Assembly: GCF_051857475.1 (NCBI RefSeq)
Contig: NZ_JBPZGZ010000001.1
Span: 1 to 64,000, forward strand
Reading direction: 5' to 3'
Source: Pelomonas sp051857475
GTDB lineage: Bacteria > Pseudomonadota > Gammaproteobacteria > Burkholderiales > Burkholderiaceae_C
Length of the DNA: 64,000 nt
The notes beneath the pieces are model-generated. The model searched no databases. It saw only the letters and a program-made list of their open reading frames with translations, and was not told where the DNA came from. The position numbers and the translations under genes were made by a program. Shown in pieces: positions 15,957-25,595 of this stretch (position 1 is the first letter of the stretch; each line of letters starts with the position of its first letter).

Positions 15957-18947
15957 ATGAAATCTCACCGACACGTCCCGAAGCTGGCAATTACGCTGAC
16001 TGCGCTTGCAGCACAGACGCTTTGCGTACAGGTCCTTGCTCAGACACAGCCCGATCAATTGGAGCGCGTGGAGATAACGGGCTCAAACATCAAGCGTACG
16101 GTGAAGGAGAGCAGCTCACCAGTCGATGTCATTACCGCCAAGGACATTTCTGCTTCAGGCGTCAGGAACACGCTAGACCTGCTGAGGGCTCTCGTGCCAG
16201 CTATGGGCAGCGACGGCTTCATGGACAGCCCCACTCAAAACGGCTTCTCCAGGAGCGTGTCGACCGCGTCGCTGCGGAACCTGTCCGCCACGTCCACGCT
16301 GATCCTGCTGAATGGCCGTCGGATGACGCCATCAGCTTACGCCAACCCGAACAACGGTACATCTACGCTGTATGACTTGAATTCGATTCCGGTCTCGGCG
16401 CTTGCGCGCGTTGAGGTGCTGAAGGATGGTGCCTCCGCCGTCTACGGTTCGGACGCCATCGGCGGTGTCATCAACTTCATCACCCGCAACGACTACCAAG
16501 GCATCGAAGTCAAGGCAGTTGGTGGTGCTAACGGCCACAAGGAATTTCAGAAGGGTGGCCTCAGTGGGATTGCTGGTTACGGCAACCTGGCCACTGACGG
16601 CTACAACGTCCTGATCGGTGCGGACCTCTCGGTCAAGGGGCGGAGCATGGTGAACGACGCGACTGACGCCGGCATCCAGGCCGCCGACTATCGTGCGATG
16701 AACCTGCGCCGAAATCCCTACGGCAGCATCCTTTCGTCTTCGCCGTTCTTCACCAAGGAGGGCACCTCCGGGGCGCGAAATTTCTCTCAGGCCAGCTCGG
16801 CCAACATCATCAACAAGGTGAACTGCGATGCGTCGCAACAGATGACTGTTCCGACGGCGGATGCCATCAAGTATGGCTTCTCGACCGCTGCCTCGGCGGC
16901 CGGATTGCTGAACAGGCCCTTCTGCAATTACAGCCTCGACAATAACAACGAGATGCAGAATCCGGGAACCGACGCGAATCTGCTCGGCCGCGGCACGCTG
17001 CAAATGAACAGCAACCTCACTGCATTTGCAGAATTTGGCTACAGCCGGAGCGAACGCAAATATCTTGCCGCCTCGCGCACCATCAATGGTCTGTCACCCA
17101 CCAGCAACTTCTTGCTGGGCGGCGGGGGTACAGCCCCAAGCTTCCAGCCAATCTTGGAAGTTGGTCATCCCGACAACCCGTTCCCAAATGCCCGTGCCGC
17201 GGTTCAGCTGCGTTTTGAGAACATCAAAGGTGGCTACAACGAGCTGAATGAGGGCTACCGTGCGCTGGCGGGCGTCAGGGGCACGGTCTTCAGCAATTGG
17301 GACTGGGAATCCGCAGTTCTCTGGAACCGTTCTGATCGCAACGCGTACTACTACGGCTTCTTGCGCCTGCCAGTATTGCGCCAGATGCTAGGGACGCAGT
17401 ACGGTGGCAGCAACCGCTCGCTGGCCTCTATCGCGGCCGATCCAGATCTGTCGCGCCCTTTGCACAACATCGGAAAGGCTGAGATCGTCCAGTGGGACGC
17501 CAAGGTCAGCACCGAGTTCGGCAAGCTGCCGGGCGGCGCCATTGGCATGGCTGCCGGCGTGGAGCTGCGCCATGAATCCATCGACCTCCAGCCAGATCCC
17601 GAGAATGCCGCGGGCAACATCCTGGGTTTGGCCAATACAGCCGTGAAGGGCGGCCGTGATGTCAAGTCAGCCTTCGTGGAATTCCGTGTGCCAGCGCTGA
17701 AGTCGCTGGAATTCGACCTGGCTGGCCGTGTCGACAAGTACCCCGGCATCAAAACCAACTTTGTGCCTAAAGCCGGCTTCAAATGGACTGCGACGGATAT
17801 GTTGAGCCTGCGCGGCACCTACGCGGAAGGCTTCCGTGCGCCCGCTGTGTCGCAGGTAAGCCCGGGCGGCGCGCAGTTCTTTATTAACAACCTGCTGGAT
17901 CCCGTACGCTGCAACACCAACGCGTCGCCGCAAGTGCCATTCCCTGGCGCGGAAGCGGCAGACTGCAACAAGACTGTATCCGGACAAGGGGGGGCCAACC
18001 CGTTGCTGCGTCCGGAGACGGCCTACAGCTCGTCCTTCGGTCTGGTTCTGTCTCCGACGCAAGGGGTCGATTTCGTGGTGGGCTACTTCAAGATCCGCAA
18101 GAACGGTGAAGTGGCTTTGGGCAACGCCCAGGATGTGATCGACCATCCAGAGCGCTATCCAGCAGGTTCACTGGTGCGTGATACCAATCCCGCCTTGCTG
18201 TTGAATGGTCAGCCAGGCACAGGACCTCTGTTGACTGTCGCTACGCCTTGGAGCAACCAGGGCAGCACGATGGTCTCAGGTATTGACTTCGAGGCCAAGG
18301 TGTCCACGAAAATCATGGACGGTGCTGCCAAGTGGACGAACTCACTGAACGGTACCTACACAACGAAGTACGAGCGCATCGAAGCTCCGGGATTGCCGTC
18401 CAACAACCTCGTAGGAACCCGTGGAACTCTATGGGACTTTGCGACTTCGGCGGGCGATATTCCGCGTACGAAATTCCGCCTTTCGTCTGCGCTGGAAACT
18501 GGCGACCACGCGCTGATGGGGGCGCTGAATTACGTCAGTGGTGTTTCGTTCATCCGCAAGCAAGAAGGACAGCCTGACGGAACGATGACGAACTACTCTG
18601 GCAACACCTGCCACTATGGCAACGTCACAGACCCAGGCGATGTGGCGCTGGGCTTGGTAGGCCGCGTCCAGATCGGTCAGGCGCCCACTGCAACCAATGG
18701 TCGCGACCTCTATCTGAACCGCTACCCGGGTTGCCGTTTGAGCAGCTGGATGACGTTTGACGTGGGCTACACCTACACGGGCTTCAAGGACCTGACGCTG
18801 TCCCTGAACATTCAGAACATCTTGAATGAGAAGGCCCCCTACGATCCGGGCTCTCCTACCAATCCTTTCATCCTTGGCTATAACCCCGGCCTGCACAACC
18901 CCTTCGGGCGCTACTTCACGGTCTCAGCGAGCTATAAGTTCCGTTGA
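15957..18947 (+). CDS. TonB-dependent outer-membrane receptor
   Basis: A 996-residue protein. A signal peptide ends near ...QVLAQ (about residue 29). The TonB-box region and plug begin with LERVEITGSNIKR and continue through SSPVDVITAKDI, LNGRRMTPSAY and the highly conserved VEVLKDGASAVYGSDAIGG. The remainder is a 22-strand-type barrel with long loops, and the chain ends in an aromatic-rich strand (YFTVSASYKFR). The RVEITGSNIKR type is common in xanthomonads, caulobacters and Roseateles-like bacteria and takes up oligosaccharides, peptides or siderophores; the substrate is not evident. It is flanked at a distance by the two DUF3108-like genes. A strong terminator follows. Confidence 0.92.
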   Translation: MKSHRHVPKLAITLTALAAQTLCVQVLAQTQPDQLERVEITGSNIKRTVKESSSPVDVITAKDISASGVRNTLDLLRALVPAMGSDGFMDSPTQNGFSRSVSTASLRNLSATSTLILLNGRRMTPSAYANPNNGTSTLYDLNSIPVSALARVEVLKDGASAVYGSDAIGGVINFITRNDYQGIEVKAVGGANGHKEFQKGGLSGIAGYGNLATDGYNVLIGADLSVKGRSMVNDATDAGIQAADYRAMNLRRNPYGSILSSSPFFTKEGTSGARNFSQASSANIINKVNCDASQQMTVPTADAIKYGFSTAASAAGLLNRPFCNYSLDNNNEMQNPGTDANLLGRGTLQMNSNLTAFAEFGYSRSERKYLAASRTINGLSPTSNFLLGGGGTAPSFQPILEVGHPDNPFPNARAAVQLRFENIKGGYNELNEGYRALAGVRGTVFSNWDWESAVLWNRSDRNAYYYGFLRLPVLRQMLGTQYGGSNRSLASIAADPDLSRPLHNIGKAEIVQWDAKVSTEFGKLPGGAIGMAAGVELRHESIDLQPDPENAAGNILGLANTAVKGGRDVKSAFVEFRVPALKSLEFDLAGRVDKYPGIKTNFVPKAGFKWTATDMLSLRGTYAEGFRAPAVSQVSPGGAQFFINNLLDPVRCNTNASPQVPFPGAEAADCNKTVSGQGGANPLLRPETAYSSSFGLVLSPTQGVDFVVGYFKIRKNGEVALGNAQDVIDHPERYPAGSLVRDTNPALLLNGQPGTGPLLTVATPWSNQGSTMVSGIDFEAKVSTKIMDGAAKWTNSLNGTYTTKYERIEAPGLPSNNLVGTRGTLWDFATSAGDIPRTKFRLSSALETGDHALMGALNYVSGVSFIRKQEGQPDGTMTNYSGNTCHYGNVTDPGDVALGLVGRVQIGQAPTATNGRDLYLNRYPGCRLSSWMTFDVGYTYTGFKDLTLSLNIQNILNEKAPYDPGSPTNPFILGYNPGLHNPFGRYFTVSASYKFR

Positions 18948-18973
18948 TCGAAGGACTTCAGCGGTTAGCCATC

Positions 18974-19000
18974 AAAGGGCGCCCAGGGGGCGCCCTTTTT
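18974..19000 (+). terminator. Rho-independent terminator after the TonB receptor gene
   Basis: A perfect 11-bp stem (AAAGGGCGCCC / GGGCGCCCTTT), a three-base loop and a run of five T begin 27 bp after the receptor stop. Confidence 0.92.
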
Positions 19001-19434
19001 GCAAGAAGATCTGCTTGGACTAGCACCTTCTGATTCAAGGGCGGGCGTGTAGCGTCGCTTCCCTTGGTATGCAACGTTAGCGTTTCGCACGGCAGCCCGA
19101 CTCAGCGCCGGCCCACGCACGCATCGGATTGGGACGACGGAGAGATTTCCTCAGGAGCGCTGAAGCGAAGTCTTCGGCCTGAACAGGAAGCGACGCCCTG
19201 GTTGAGTGTGTGTGGCCCTAGCTCCATGTCTAAACAGGTGCTCGTTGACGAAGCCAAAACGCAGCTCCTACGATATTTCGGGGTCCTTTGCTGTCTTTCG
19301 GGATGGGCCTGCGAATGAACTCGAGGCGCAGACTGCTGTGAGGAGCAGGGAAGTATTGCCTGTTTCGGTGTCGGAAGGCGCATCGTCCTGGTGTGCGCGA
19401 CATTGATTGATCCCTCGTTAATAGGCGGAATGGC
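19001..19434. other. 434-bp gap upstream of the second DUF3108-like gene
   Basis: No supported gene. Short frames on both strands lack ribosome sites. The promoter for 19435 should lie here. AGGCGGAA shortly before that ATG is a good ribosome site. Confidence 0.4.
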
Positions 19435-20253
19435 ATGAAATCAATCGCAACCCGTTGGATGACTGTCGCAACACTGGTCTGCGCTGCAACAGCGGCGCAG
19501 TGTGAAACCCAGGTCGCTACTCAAACGCTTCATGTTGGAGATCAGATCGCCCGACTGCATCTGCTGACTGCTTCGGAGAGGACGTATTTGCGATACAACA
19601 TTGACGGAAACGGCAAGCGGAGCGCCACTGACATCTGGCGCCGGAAGGTCTCTTTCGAAGGGTCGGGTTCCGATCGGGTCATACGCATTTCACAGCGATG
19701 GGACAGTGCGACGCCTGATGAGTACCGGTTGCTGGAAGAAGCCACGTTTCAAGCTCAGAACATGAAGCCGATCCAGATTCGTCGTGATGTCCAAAGGGGC
19801 GGCAAGAGCAGCAGCAGGACCTATCGATTTCTGGAGGGACACGTCACTGGAACCGCCACTGAAAGATCACCTGCGCTAGACGTCAAGTTAGACGAGCCGA
19901 TGTTCGATTTCGTGACTGACATCGAGCTGCTTCAGACCTTGCCTTGGTCGCCAGGATATTCGGTGAGCATTCCCTTCTACGAACCTGGAGGAGATGCGCC
20001 GGGTCGCTATCGCTTCGAAGTCGTTGGTGAAGATAGACTTGCAATGCCCAACGGGCAGACGGCAGATGCTTGGGTCGTTGCCTCCAACTACAACGTAGAG
20101 GACGGTCCTGTTAAACGATTCTGGTTCGCGAAGGGAACGCAGATCATGATCCGCGAAGAGGTGACGTGGAAGGATGGACTGTCTTACATCAAGACCCTGC
20201 AATGGGATGAGCCTGCTCCATTGAAGCCGCGAAAGACTGCCGGTCAATCTTGA
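19435..20253 (+). CDS. DUF3108-like secreted protein (copy 2)
   Basis: A 272-residue paralogue of the protein at 9450, the same length and alike throughout: TQTLHVGDQIARLHLLTASE, KRSATDIWRRKVSFEG, PMFDFVTDIELLQTLPW and RFWFAKGTQIMIREEVT match near-identical blocks in copy 1. The signal peptide is about residues 1-22 (ending ATAAQC). DNA here is richer in G+C than copy 1 (most differences look like third-position changes), so the duplication is old or the copies came separately. Function is unknown. An 11-bp hairpin follows at 20268-20309. Confidence 0.65.
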   Translation: MKSIATRWMTVATLVCAATAAQCETQVATQTLHVGDQIARLHLLTASERTYLRYNIDGNGKRSATDIWRRKVSFEGSGSDRVIRISQRWDSATPDEYRLLEEATFQAQNMKPIQIRRDVQRGGKSSSRTYRFLEGHVTGTATERSPALDVKLDEPMFDFVTDIELLQTLPWSPGYSVSIPFYEPGGDAPGRYRFEVVGEDRLAMPNGQTADAWVVASNYNVEDGPVKRFWFAKGTQIMIREEVTWKDGLSYIKTLQWDEPAPLKPRKTAGQS

Positions 20254-20267
20254 CGTGCATATTTGAT

Positions 20268-20309
20268 GGTCGGCGACGCAGCAGCGTGCGCGAACGTCCG
20301 TCGCCGACC
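20268..20309 (+). terminator. Hairpin after the second DUF3108-like gene
   Basis: An 11-bp perfect inverted repeat (GGTCGGCGACG at 20268-20278, complement at 20299-20309) with a 20-base loop. No T-run follows, so termination by this element alone is uncertain. It could also serve the convergent acetolactate synthase gene. Confidence 0.45.
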
Positions 20310-20502
20310 CGTCTGCAGCTAAGGAAGCCTTGAAGGTGTGAACAGGTGCCGGCGCTTGGACTCGAGCCAGCGTCGCCAGGCTCACGCGTTGAGCAACGTG
20401 AGGACGCTAGTTTCATGCGGCCTCGAACGCACTTGATTCTGCGGAGTCAAACGCCTAAGGCACCAGCGCACTCTTTGGCGCGGCGGCGATGTTGCGGCAG
20501 TC

Positions 20503-22338
20503 TCAGCGGCGCGTATCGTGCTCGACGTACGGTCGATCTCGTGCAAGCAAGACTTCATGATGACCGCATCCCGGCGGGATCATCGGAAAGCAGTTTTCCT
20601 GCTGCGCTACGCGAACATCCAATAGATATGGAGCCTCGCTGTCCATGCATCGCTTGAGCGCTGCATCCAGCTGGGCGCGGGCGTCCACACGTTCTGCCTG
20701 CCATCCGAACCCGCGGGCTACTGCGACGAAATCCGGTGGCGCGGCGGTCTCGCTTTGGCTGTACCGGCTGCCGTGTATCAACTCCTGCGACTGCCGGATC
20801 ATCCCCATCCACCCGTTGTTGCAGAGAACGACTTTCACGGGGGTACGGTGCTGCAGCGCCGTTGCCATTTCCTGGATGTTCATCAGAAACGAGGCGTCTC
20901 CGCTGAGACAGATCACCAAGCGGTCAGGGTGAGCGATCTGTGCACCGATTGCCGCCGGAAGGCCGTATCCCATGGTGCCGGCTCCGCCGGAAGTGAGCCA
21001 CCGATAGGGGCGTTCAAACCGCAGATGCTGGGCAGCCCACATCTGGTGTTGACCCACATCCGTGGACACGATGGCATCACGGCCATCTAGGGCGACTTGA
21101 AGCCTGGAAATGAGCGCCTGAGGTGCAATGACTTCTGGCGTATCGACAAAGCTCAGTGAATGCGCCGAGCGCCATATATCGATGTGCTGCCACCAATCGT
21201 TCAGGCGGCGTGGCGCGATAACTTGATTTTCGAGTGCGTCATTGAGGGCCGCAAGCACGACCTCGCAGTCTCCGACGAAAGGCAGGGTTGCGCGTACCAC
21301 CTTGTTGATCGATGCGGGATCGATGTCAATGTGGATCACGTCGGCATAGGGACTGAAAACATCCAGCCGGCCTGTCACGCGGTCATCGAAGCGCGCACCT
21401 ACACAGACGATGACATCAGCGTGATGCATAGCAAGGTTGGCTTCCAGCGTGCCGTGCATGCCGAGCATGCCAAGCCATTGCGGGTTCGATGAGGGAAATG
21501 CGCCCAGTCCCATCAATGTCAACGTGCACGGTGCGCCAGTCAAGGCGGCAAGTCGTGCGAATTCCGCGCAGGCTTGCGGGCCCGCATTGATCAAGCCACC
21601 GCCGCCATACAGCACGGGACGAGATGCCCCGGCAATGAGTGTGGCAGCTCGCTCGATCCCGCGCATGCTGCTGCGGCGATTTACCCGTGGCGGCGGGTCC
21701 GGCGGGTGCCGCTGCGCGTCGGGGCGGTCAAGCTGAATGTCTTTGGGAATGTCGATGAGTACGGGGCCTGGCCGACCACTTCGAGCCACGTGAATGGCCT
21801 TGCGCAGCGTGTCTTCCATCAGCTCAGACCGACGCACCTGGGTGTTCCATTTCGTCACGGAGCGCGAAATACCCAGCGCATCACATTCTTGAGATGCATC
21901 CGTGCCGATAGCGGTCGTTGAAACCTGACCGCTAATGCATAGGACGGGGATCGAGTCGCACATCGAGTCCAACAGTCCCGTTGTCGTGTTGCTCACGCCA
22001 GGTCCGGACGTGACGAAGATGACGCCCACCTTGCCTGTCGTCCGCGCATAGCCCTGTGCCGCGTGCACGGCTGCCTGTTCGTGACGGACCAGTACGTGGC
22101 GCATGGCCGGTCGAGAAAGCAACGCGTCATATAGCGGCAGCACCGCGTCACCCGGGTATCCGAAGACGGTATCCACTCCCATGGACAGCAGGGTGTCGAT
22201 AAGGACCTCAGATCCGTTTCGCAAGTGCCGTTGCGGTGGATGGTGGGCGATGCGCTGTTCGACGATCGCGGGCTGATTAGCCGCGGGCGGTCGAGGATCG
22301 AGAGACATCACGCTTACGTTTGGCAGATCACTCTTCAT
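20503..22338 (-). CDS. Acetolactate synthase large subunit-like ThDP enzyme (orphan)
   Basis: A 611-residue thiamine-diphosphate enzyme of the IlvB type. It shows the N-terminal ThDP domain with catalytic Glu in VRHEQAAVHAAQGYAR, SGPGVSNTTTGLLDS, the middle FAD-binding domain (GARFDDRVTGR), and the C-terminal ThDP motif GDASFLMNIQEMATALQHR followed by LCNNGWMGMIRQSQEL. It condenses two pyruvates (or pyruvate and 2-oxobutyrate) at the head of branched-chain amino-acid synthesis. No ilvN regulatory subunit or ilvC is adjacent, so this is probably an accessory copy, perhaps feedback-insensitive or relying on a subunit encoded elsewhere. The start could also be the ATG ten codons later. The N-terminal 35 residues are non-conserved. 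Confidence 0.88.
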   Translation of the reverse strand: MKSDLPNVSVMSLDPRPPAANQPAIVEQRIAHHPPQRHLRNGSEVLIDTLLSMGVDTVFGYPGDAVLPLYDALLSRPAMRHVLVRHEQAAVHAAQGYARTTGKVGVIFVTSGPGVSNTTTGLLDSMCDSIPVLCISGQVSTTAIGTDASQECDALGISRSVTKWNTQVRRSELMEDTLRKAIHVARSGRPGPVLIDIPKDIQLDRPDAQRHPPDPPPRVNRRSSMRGIERAATLIAGASRPVLYGGGGLINAGPQACAEFARLAALTGAPCTLTLMGLGAFPSSNPQWLGMLGMHGTLEANLAMHHADVIVCVGARFDDRVTGRLDVFSPYADVIHIDIDPASINKVVRATLPFVGDCEVVLAALNDALENQVIAPRRLNDWWQHIDIWRSAHSLSFVDTPEVIAPQALISRLQVALDGRDAIVSTDVGQHQMWAAQHLRFERPYRWLTSGGAGTMGYGLPAAIGAQIAHPDRLVICLSGDASFLMNIQEMATALQHRTPVKVVLCNNGWMGMIRQSQELIHGSRYSQSETAAPPDFVAVARGFGWQAERVDARAQLDAALKRCMDSEAPYLLDVRVAQQENCFPMIPPGCGHHEVLLARDRPYVEHDTRR

Positions 22339-22731
22339 CGAGCTTGGAAAGATGAGCGGGGAGGAAGGCGGTCGCCGTCAATGGTGCGGTGCATCGACCC
22401 GTGGACTCATAAGCGAGATCGGTCGCGAAGTCGGCTCATGGAGCGACTCCTGTGGACTCCCTATGTCGAGCCTTGCTCAACGCTATCCATTCAGAGGCAC
22501 GGTCGCTAACGTGCATTGCCCTGGATCCGTGACGGCGCTCATGGCAAGTAAGAGCTTCCGCGGAGGGGGAAGCTCCAACATTGAACTCGAGCTTTGCAGA
22601 GGCGCTTGCCGAAGTTGTCGCGACAAGTGCCATCTACCTGGCAGTTGATATGTCACCAGGTGAGCCGTTGCGTTGCGGCAAGGAGCGAAGGATTTACTTT
22701 GTTGAAGTGGACTATGGACAGATGCACCGAT
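22339..22731. other. 393-bp gap upstream of the acetolactate synthase gene
   Basis: No supported gene. An 8-bp perfect hairpin (GAGCTTCC at 22552-22559, complement at 22568-22575) lies about 215 bp upstream of the gene's start and could belong to its leader. No leader peptide rich in Leu, Ile or Val was found. Confidence 0.4.
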
Positions 22732-23229
22732 CTACTTGAAACGCTGGCGAGACAACGGTATCAAGCCCATCTCGTGACTACCTCGGTAGAACTTATCGCC
22801 AACTCTGTACACCACACCACCGGAAAGAGGCAACTCAATTCGATAGCTTTTAACGACTATCGGCAGGGATTGCCCCCGGTTTCTGTGTTTGACGCGGAGA
22901 CTGGCGTCAACAGTAAACTCGGGACCCAACTTGTCGCCGTCGTCGTCCTCGTCTTTAGCTGCTGCTTCTGCTCTGATTTGAGTCAGAGCGGTTTGAGCCT
23001 GTTTGGCAGTCAAGATGCCCATTTTTTGATTCGTACGAACCATGGCTTCATAGTCGACGTACCAGGTGCCGATCAGCTCTTGAACGTGAGCGGGCGTGAT
23101 GGGTTGAATGTCCTTTCCATACATATTAGATGCGTGCTTTGCATTTAGATTGTCCAAATCGTCTCGCGATTGCGCGGGAGCTGAGACGGCGGTCGAAAGA
23201 GCCAACAATAGGCCAACAAGTCGAAGCAC
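22732..23229 (-). CDS. Hypothetical secreted protein
   Basis: A 165-residue protein with a signal peptide (LRLVGLLLALSTAVSAPAQS). A GTG at 23229 is taken as the start because AGAGGAAG lies six bases upstream; a TTG nine codons earlier is possible. The mature part has the pattern GTWYVDYEAMVRT, then Ala/Gln-rich helices, an acidic run (KDEDDDGD) and VDASLRVKHRNRGQSLPIVV, suggesting a small beta domain after a helix. No family is recognised. It runs tail-to-tail with no close partner; nothing suggests an operon. Confidence 0.6.
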   Translation of the reverse strand: MLRLVGLLLALSTAVSAPAQSRDDLDNLNAKHASNMYGKDIQPITPAHVQELIGTWYVDYEAMVRTNQKMGILTAKQAQTALTQIRAEAAAKDEDDDGDKLGPEFTVDASLRVKHRNRGQSLPIVVKSYRIELPLSGGVVYRVGDKFYRGSHEMGLIPLSRQRFK

Positions 23230-23536
23230 GTGGAACTTCCTCTGCAAAGGTGACAAGCGTTGTGCCGATGCTAGCCGTCAGCACATGGACGAGCACTACG
23301 ACTGCTCGTACGACGCGTTTCGCAAGCTGCCATCGCGACATGGTTGCCGCTGTGTGGTCTGCTATGGCTTGTTTGGAGGCACGTCAAAGGACACGCCGGT
23401 GTCGGTCTGCTTGGAGAACGACGCGACTCCCGTGCCCATTGAGTGCGAGCGCAAGAGCGATTTGCTTATCGCGGTCTTTCTCTTGCGAAACTACGGCCTC
23501 ATCTAGGTCATCAGCAGTCGGTGAGGACAACGCGGC
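23230..23536. other. 307-bp gap
   Basis: Between the secreted protein's start and the stop of the acyltransferase gene. Overlapping short frames on the plus strand look like chance. The promoter of the secreted protein should lie at the left end. Confidence 0.35.
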
Positions 23537-25423
23537 TCAGTTCAACAGGGTTAGGTCGATATAGGAGGCGGAGCTGCTGACGTACGCTCTCGTCATGTGA
23601 TCCGTATCAAGATACAGCGGCCTCCCATTGCTGTCGAATATCGGACATTCGTCAGGTGTGCATAGGGTCCTAAGTGGGTCGATTACGACTGCGTTTAGAG
23701 ACGTTGCGATCGACCTGACTGCGAAGTGCAGTGCATCCATTTGCCTCGTAAACTCCACTGGATCAAAATGCAGATCCGCTATAGGTTTCGGCGAAATCTT
23801 GGACAGTCGAGATCCGGTAAACATGTTCTTGGGCGCAAGTTGGGGGCCTGCTGGCGCGCTGAGCAGGATGTAGATTCGCTTCCCCTTTGTTGCAGCAACT
23901 CGCGCCAGATAATCGCTCAAGGCCTTGCGGGCAAGAGGTTGCTGAAGCTCCTCAGAAAACTTCAACCAGCTCACGCTTAGGACAATTCTTTGCGTTGAGG
24001 GCTTGCCAATCAGCTCCTCAAGAAGCTCTAGCGCGTCATCGCAGGTATGCGTGCGCAACATGATTTCGCGCACTAGGCTGCAAGCGCGCTGATTACCAAC
24101 CAAGATTGCGCCGTTCGACGCGCTTGGATTTTCCCTGATAACTGCTTCAATCCGTGGGCCGTACTGCTCCATATGAGAGTCGCCGAGAAAAAGCGTGTCG
24201 GAGGCGCGCGCGCTGTGGAGGTCGGAGTAACGCAAGGCTCCTAAGCTGTGCAGGTTTGAGGACGGCGGCGGATATTGCCAGTCATTCCCGGCAAGCAGAA
24301 TTTTGCTAAAGCTGACGTCGCGCAATCGGGGCTCAAACGTACCAGCGTGCGCAACAGCGCCCACGCAGGCTACAGAGGCGAGACCCGCGACCAAAGCGGA
24401 TGCAACGTGCGGTTTGGCCGAGTGCCTGACGCGCCGCTCCACGAACCTCCAGGTGAGGTGCGCGAGGACCAGCGCCAGCGTGACGGCAATAGCGCGTTCG
24501 CTCGGTGTGAGAACACTCCCCTTGACGACCTTGAAGAAGACCAGTACTGGCCAATGCCACAGGTAGAGCGGGTAACTGATCTTTCCCACGTAGACGGCGA
24601 GTCGACTGGACAGAACAACCCTGTTAAACCAGCTGCCGTCAGCAAGCAGAAGCAACACTGCACCGGCAGTAGGCAGCAACGCCCACCACCCCGGGAACTT
24701 ACTCTCTTTGGTCAGATTGACTATGGCAATTAACGCCACCAGCACCCCCAGTCCCGCCACCGGATTCACCCACGTGGAGCAACTTAGACGGCGAGTTAAT
24801 GTTGTGTGCGCTAAGACGGCACCCACCAACAACTCCCATATGCGAGCAAATGGTGAATAAAACGCAGCCACGGCGTCCTTATTAAGCAGCAGAACGCCAA
24901 AAATGAAGGACGCAGTCCCAAGGGTAAGGATCCACGCTCCTAGCCGCCTCTTCGAAACCATACTAAGGATCACCGGCCATACGACGTAGAACTGCTCTTC
25001 GATGGCCAAAGACCAAAGGTGAAGGAGGGGCTTTGTATCGGCAGCAGGATCAAAATAGCCCGCCTGACTCCAAAGCACGAAGTTGGCGAGGAACGCCGCT
25101 CCTCCGCTCATCTCAGTACCTAGTAGCACAAACTCGTCCGACATCAGCACGTACCAGCCGACAGCCAGTGTGCTAACGCAAACGAGGATGAGCGCTGGAA
25201 CGATGCGCTGAATTCGCCGTTTGTAGAAGTGCAGGTAGCTGAAGGTCGAATCTTCCAGCGACGTCAAAATGATTCGGCTAATCAAGAAGCCGGAGATGAC
25301 GAAGAAGATATCGACGCCTACAAACCCGCCTTTTACCAAATTTGGGAAGGCGTGAAAGCCAACCACTGCGCTTACCGCCAGCGCTCTCAACCCATCAATA
25401 TCCGGCCGATATGTGCTTTTCAA
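23537..25423 (-). CDS. OafA/YrhL-type O-acyltransferase with C-terminal SGNH domain
   Basis: A 628-residue membrane protein. Residues 1 to about 350 are the acyltransferase-3 domain: the opening YRPDIDGLRALAV, catalytic-region His in VVGFHAFP, FFVISGFLIS and about ten hydrophobic segments. Residues about 400-628 form a periplasmic SGNH hydrolase domain with the Ser motif LFLGDSHMEQYG and the terminal Asp-His pair in DTDHMTRAY. Such enzymes bring acetyl groups across the inner membrane and place them on O-antigen, exopolysaccharide or peptidoglycan sugars. The start is a TTG, chosen because YRPDIDGLRA normally follows within a few residues. No polysaccharide genes are adjacent. Confidence 0.9.
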   Translation of the reverse strand: MKSTYRPDIDGLRALAVSAVVGFHAFPNLVKGGFVGVDIFFVISGFLISRIILTSLEDSTFSYLHFYKRRIQRIVPALILVCVSTLAVGWYVLMSDEFVLLGTEMSGGAAFLANFVLWSQAGYFDPAADTKPLLHLWSLAIEEQFYVVWPVILSMVSKRRLGAWILTLGTASFIFGVLLLNKDAVAAFYSPFARIWELLVGAVLAHTTLTRRLSCSTWVNPVAGLGVLVALIAIVNLTKESKFPGWWALLPTAGAVLLLLADGSWFNRVVLSSRLAVYVGKISYPLYLWHWPVLVFFKVVKGSVLTPSERAIAVTLALVLAHLTWRFVERRVRHSAKPHVASALVAGLASVACVGAVAHAGTFEPRLRDVSFSKILLAGNDWQYPPPSSNLHSLGALRYSDLHSARASDTLFLGDSHMEQYGPRIEAVIRENPSASNGAILVGNQRACSLVREIMLRTHTCDDALELLEELIGKPSTQRIVLSVSWLKFSEELQQPLARKALSDYLARVAATKGKRIYILLSAPAGPQLAPKNMFTGSRLSKISPKPIADLHFDPVEFTRQMDALHFAVRSIATSLNAVVIDPLRTLCTPDECPIFDSNGRPLYLDTDHMTRAYVSSSASYIDLTLLN

Positions 25424-25595
25424 AATGTCAATTTAAATTTTGCAACCGACGTTCATACTCAACGCTGGCGGACAGCGGTGCTGGTGTATCGAGCCGCTAG
25501 ATTCCGTTGCCCGGACTGAGCTACCGCAATGCAGGCGCTGCGAACCTTCGCAATCAGCCTGAAGTCGCCTTAGGGCAAGTTGCGCAAGCGAAACT

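Noticed and set aside
22552..22575. Possible attenuator or riboswitch before the acetolactate synthase gene
   Set aside because: Only a single 8-bp hairpin without a T-run or a leader peptide rich in branched-chain codons.
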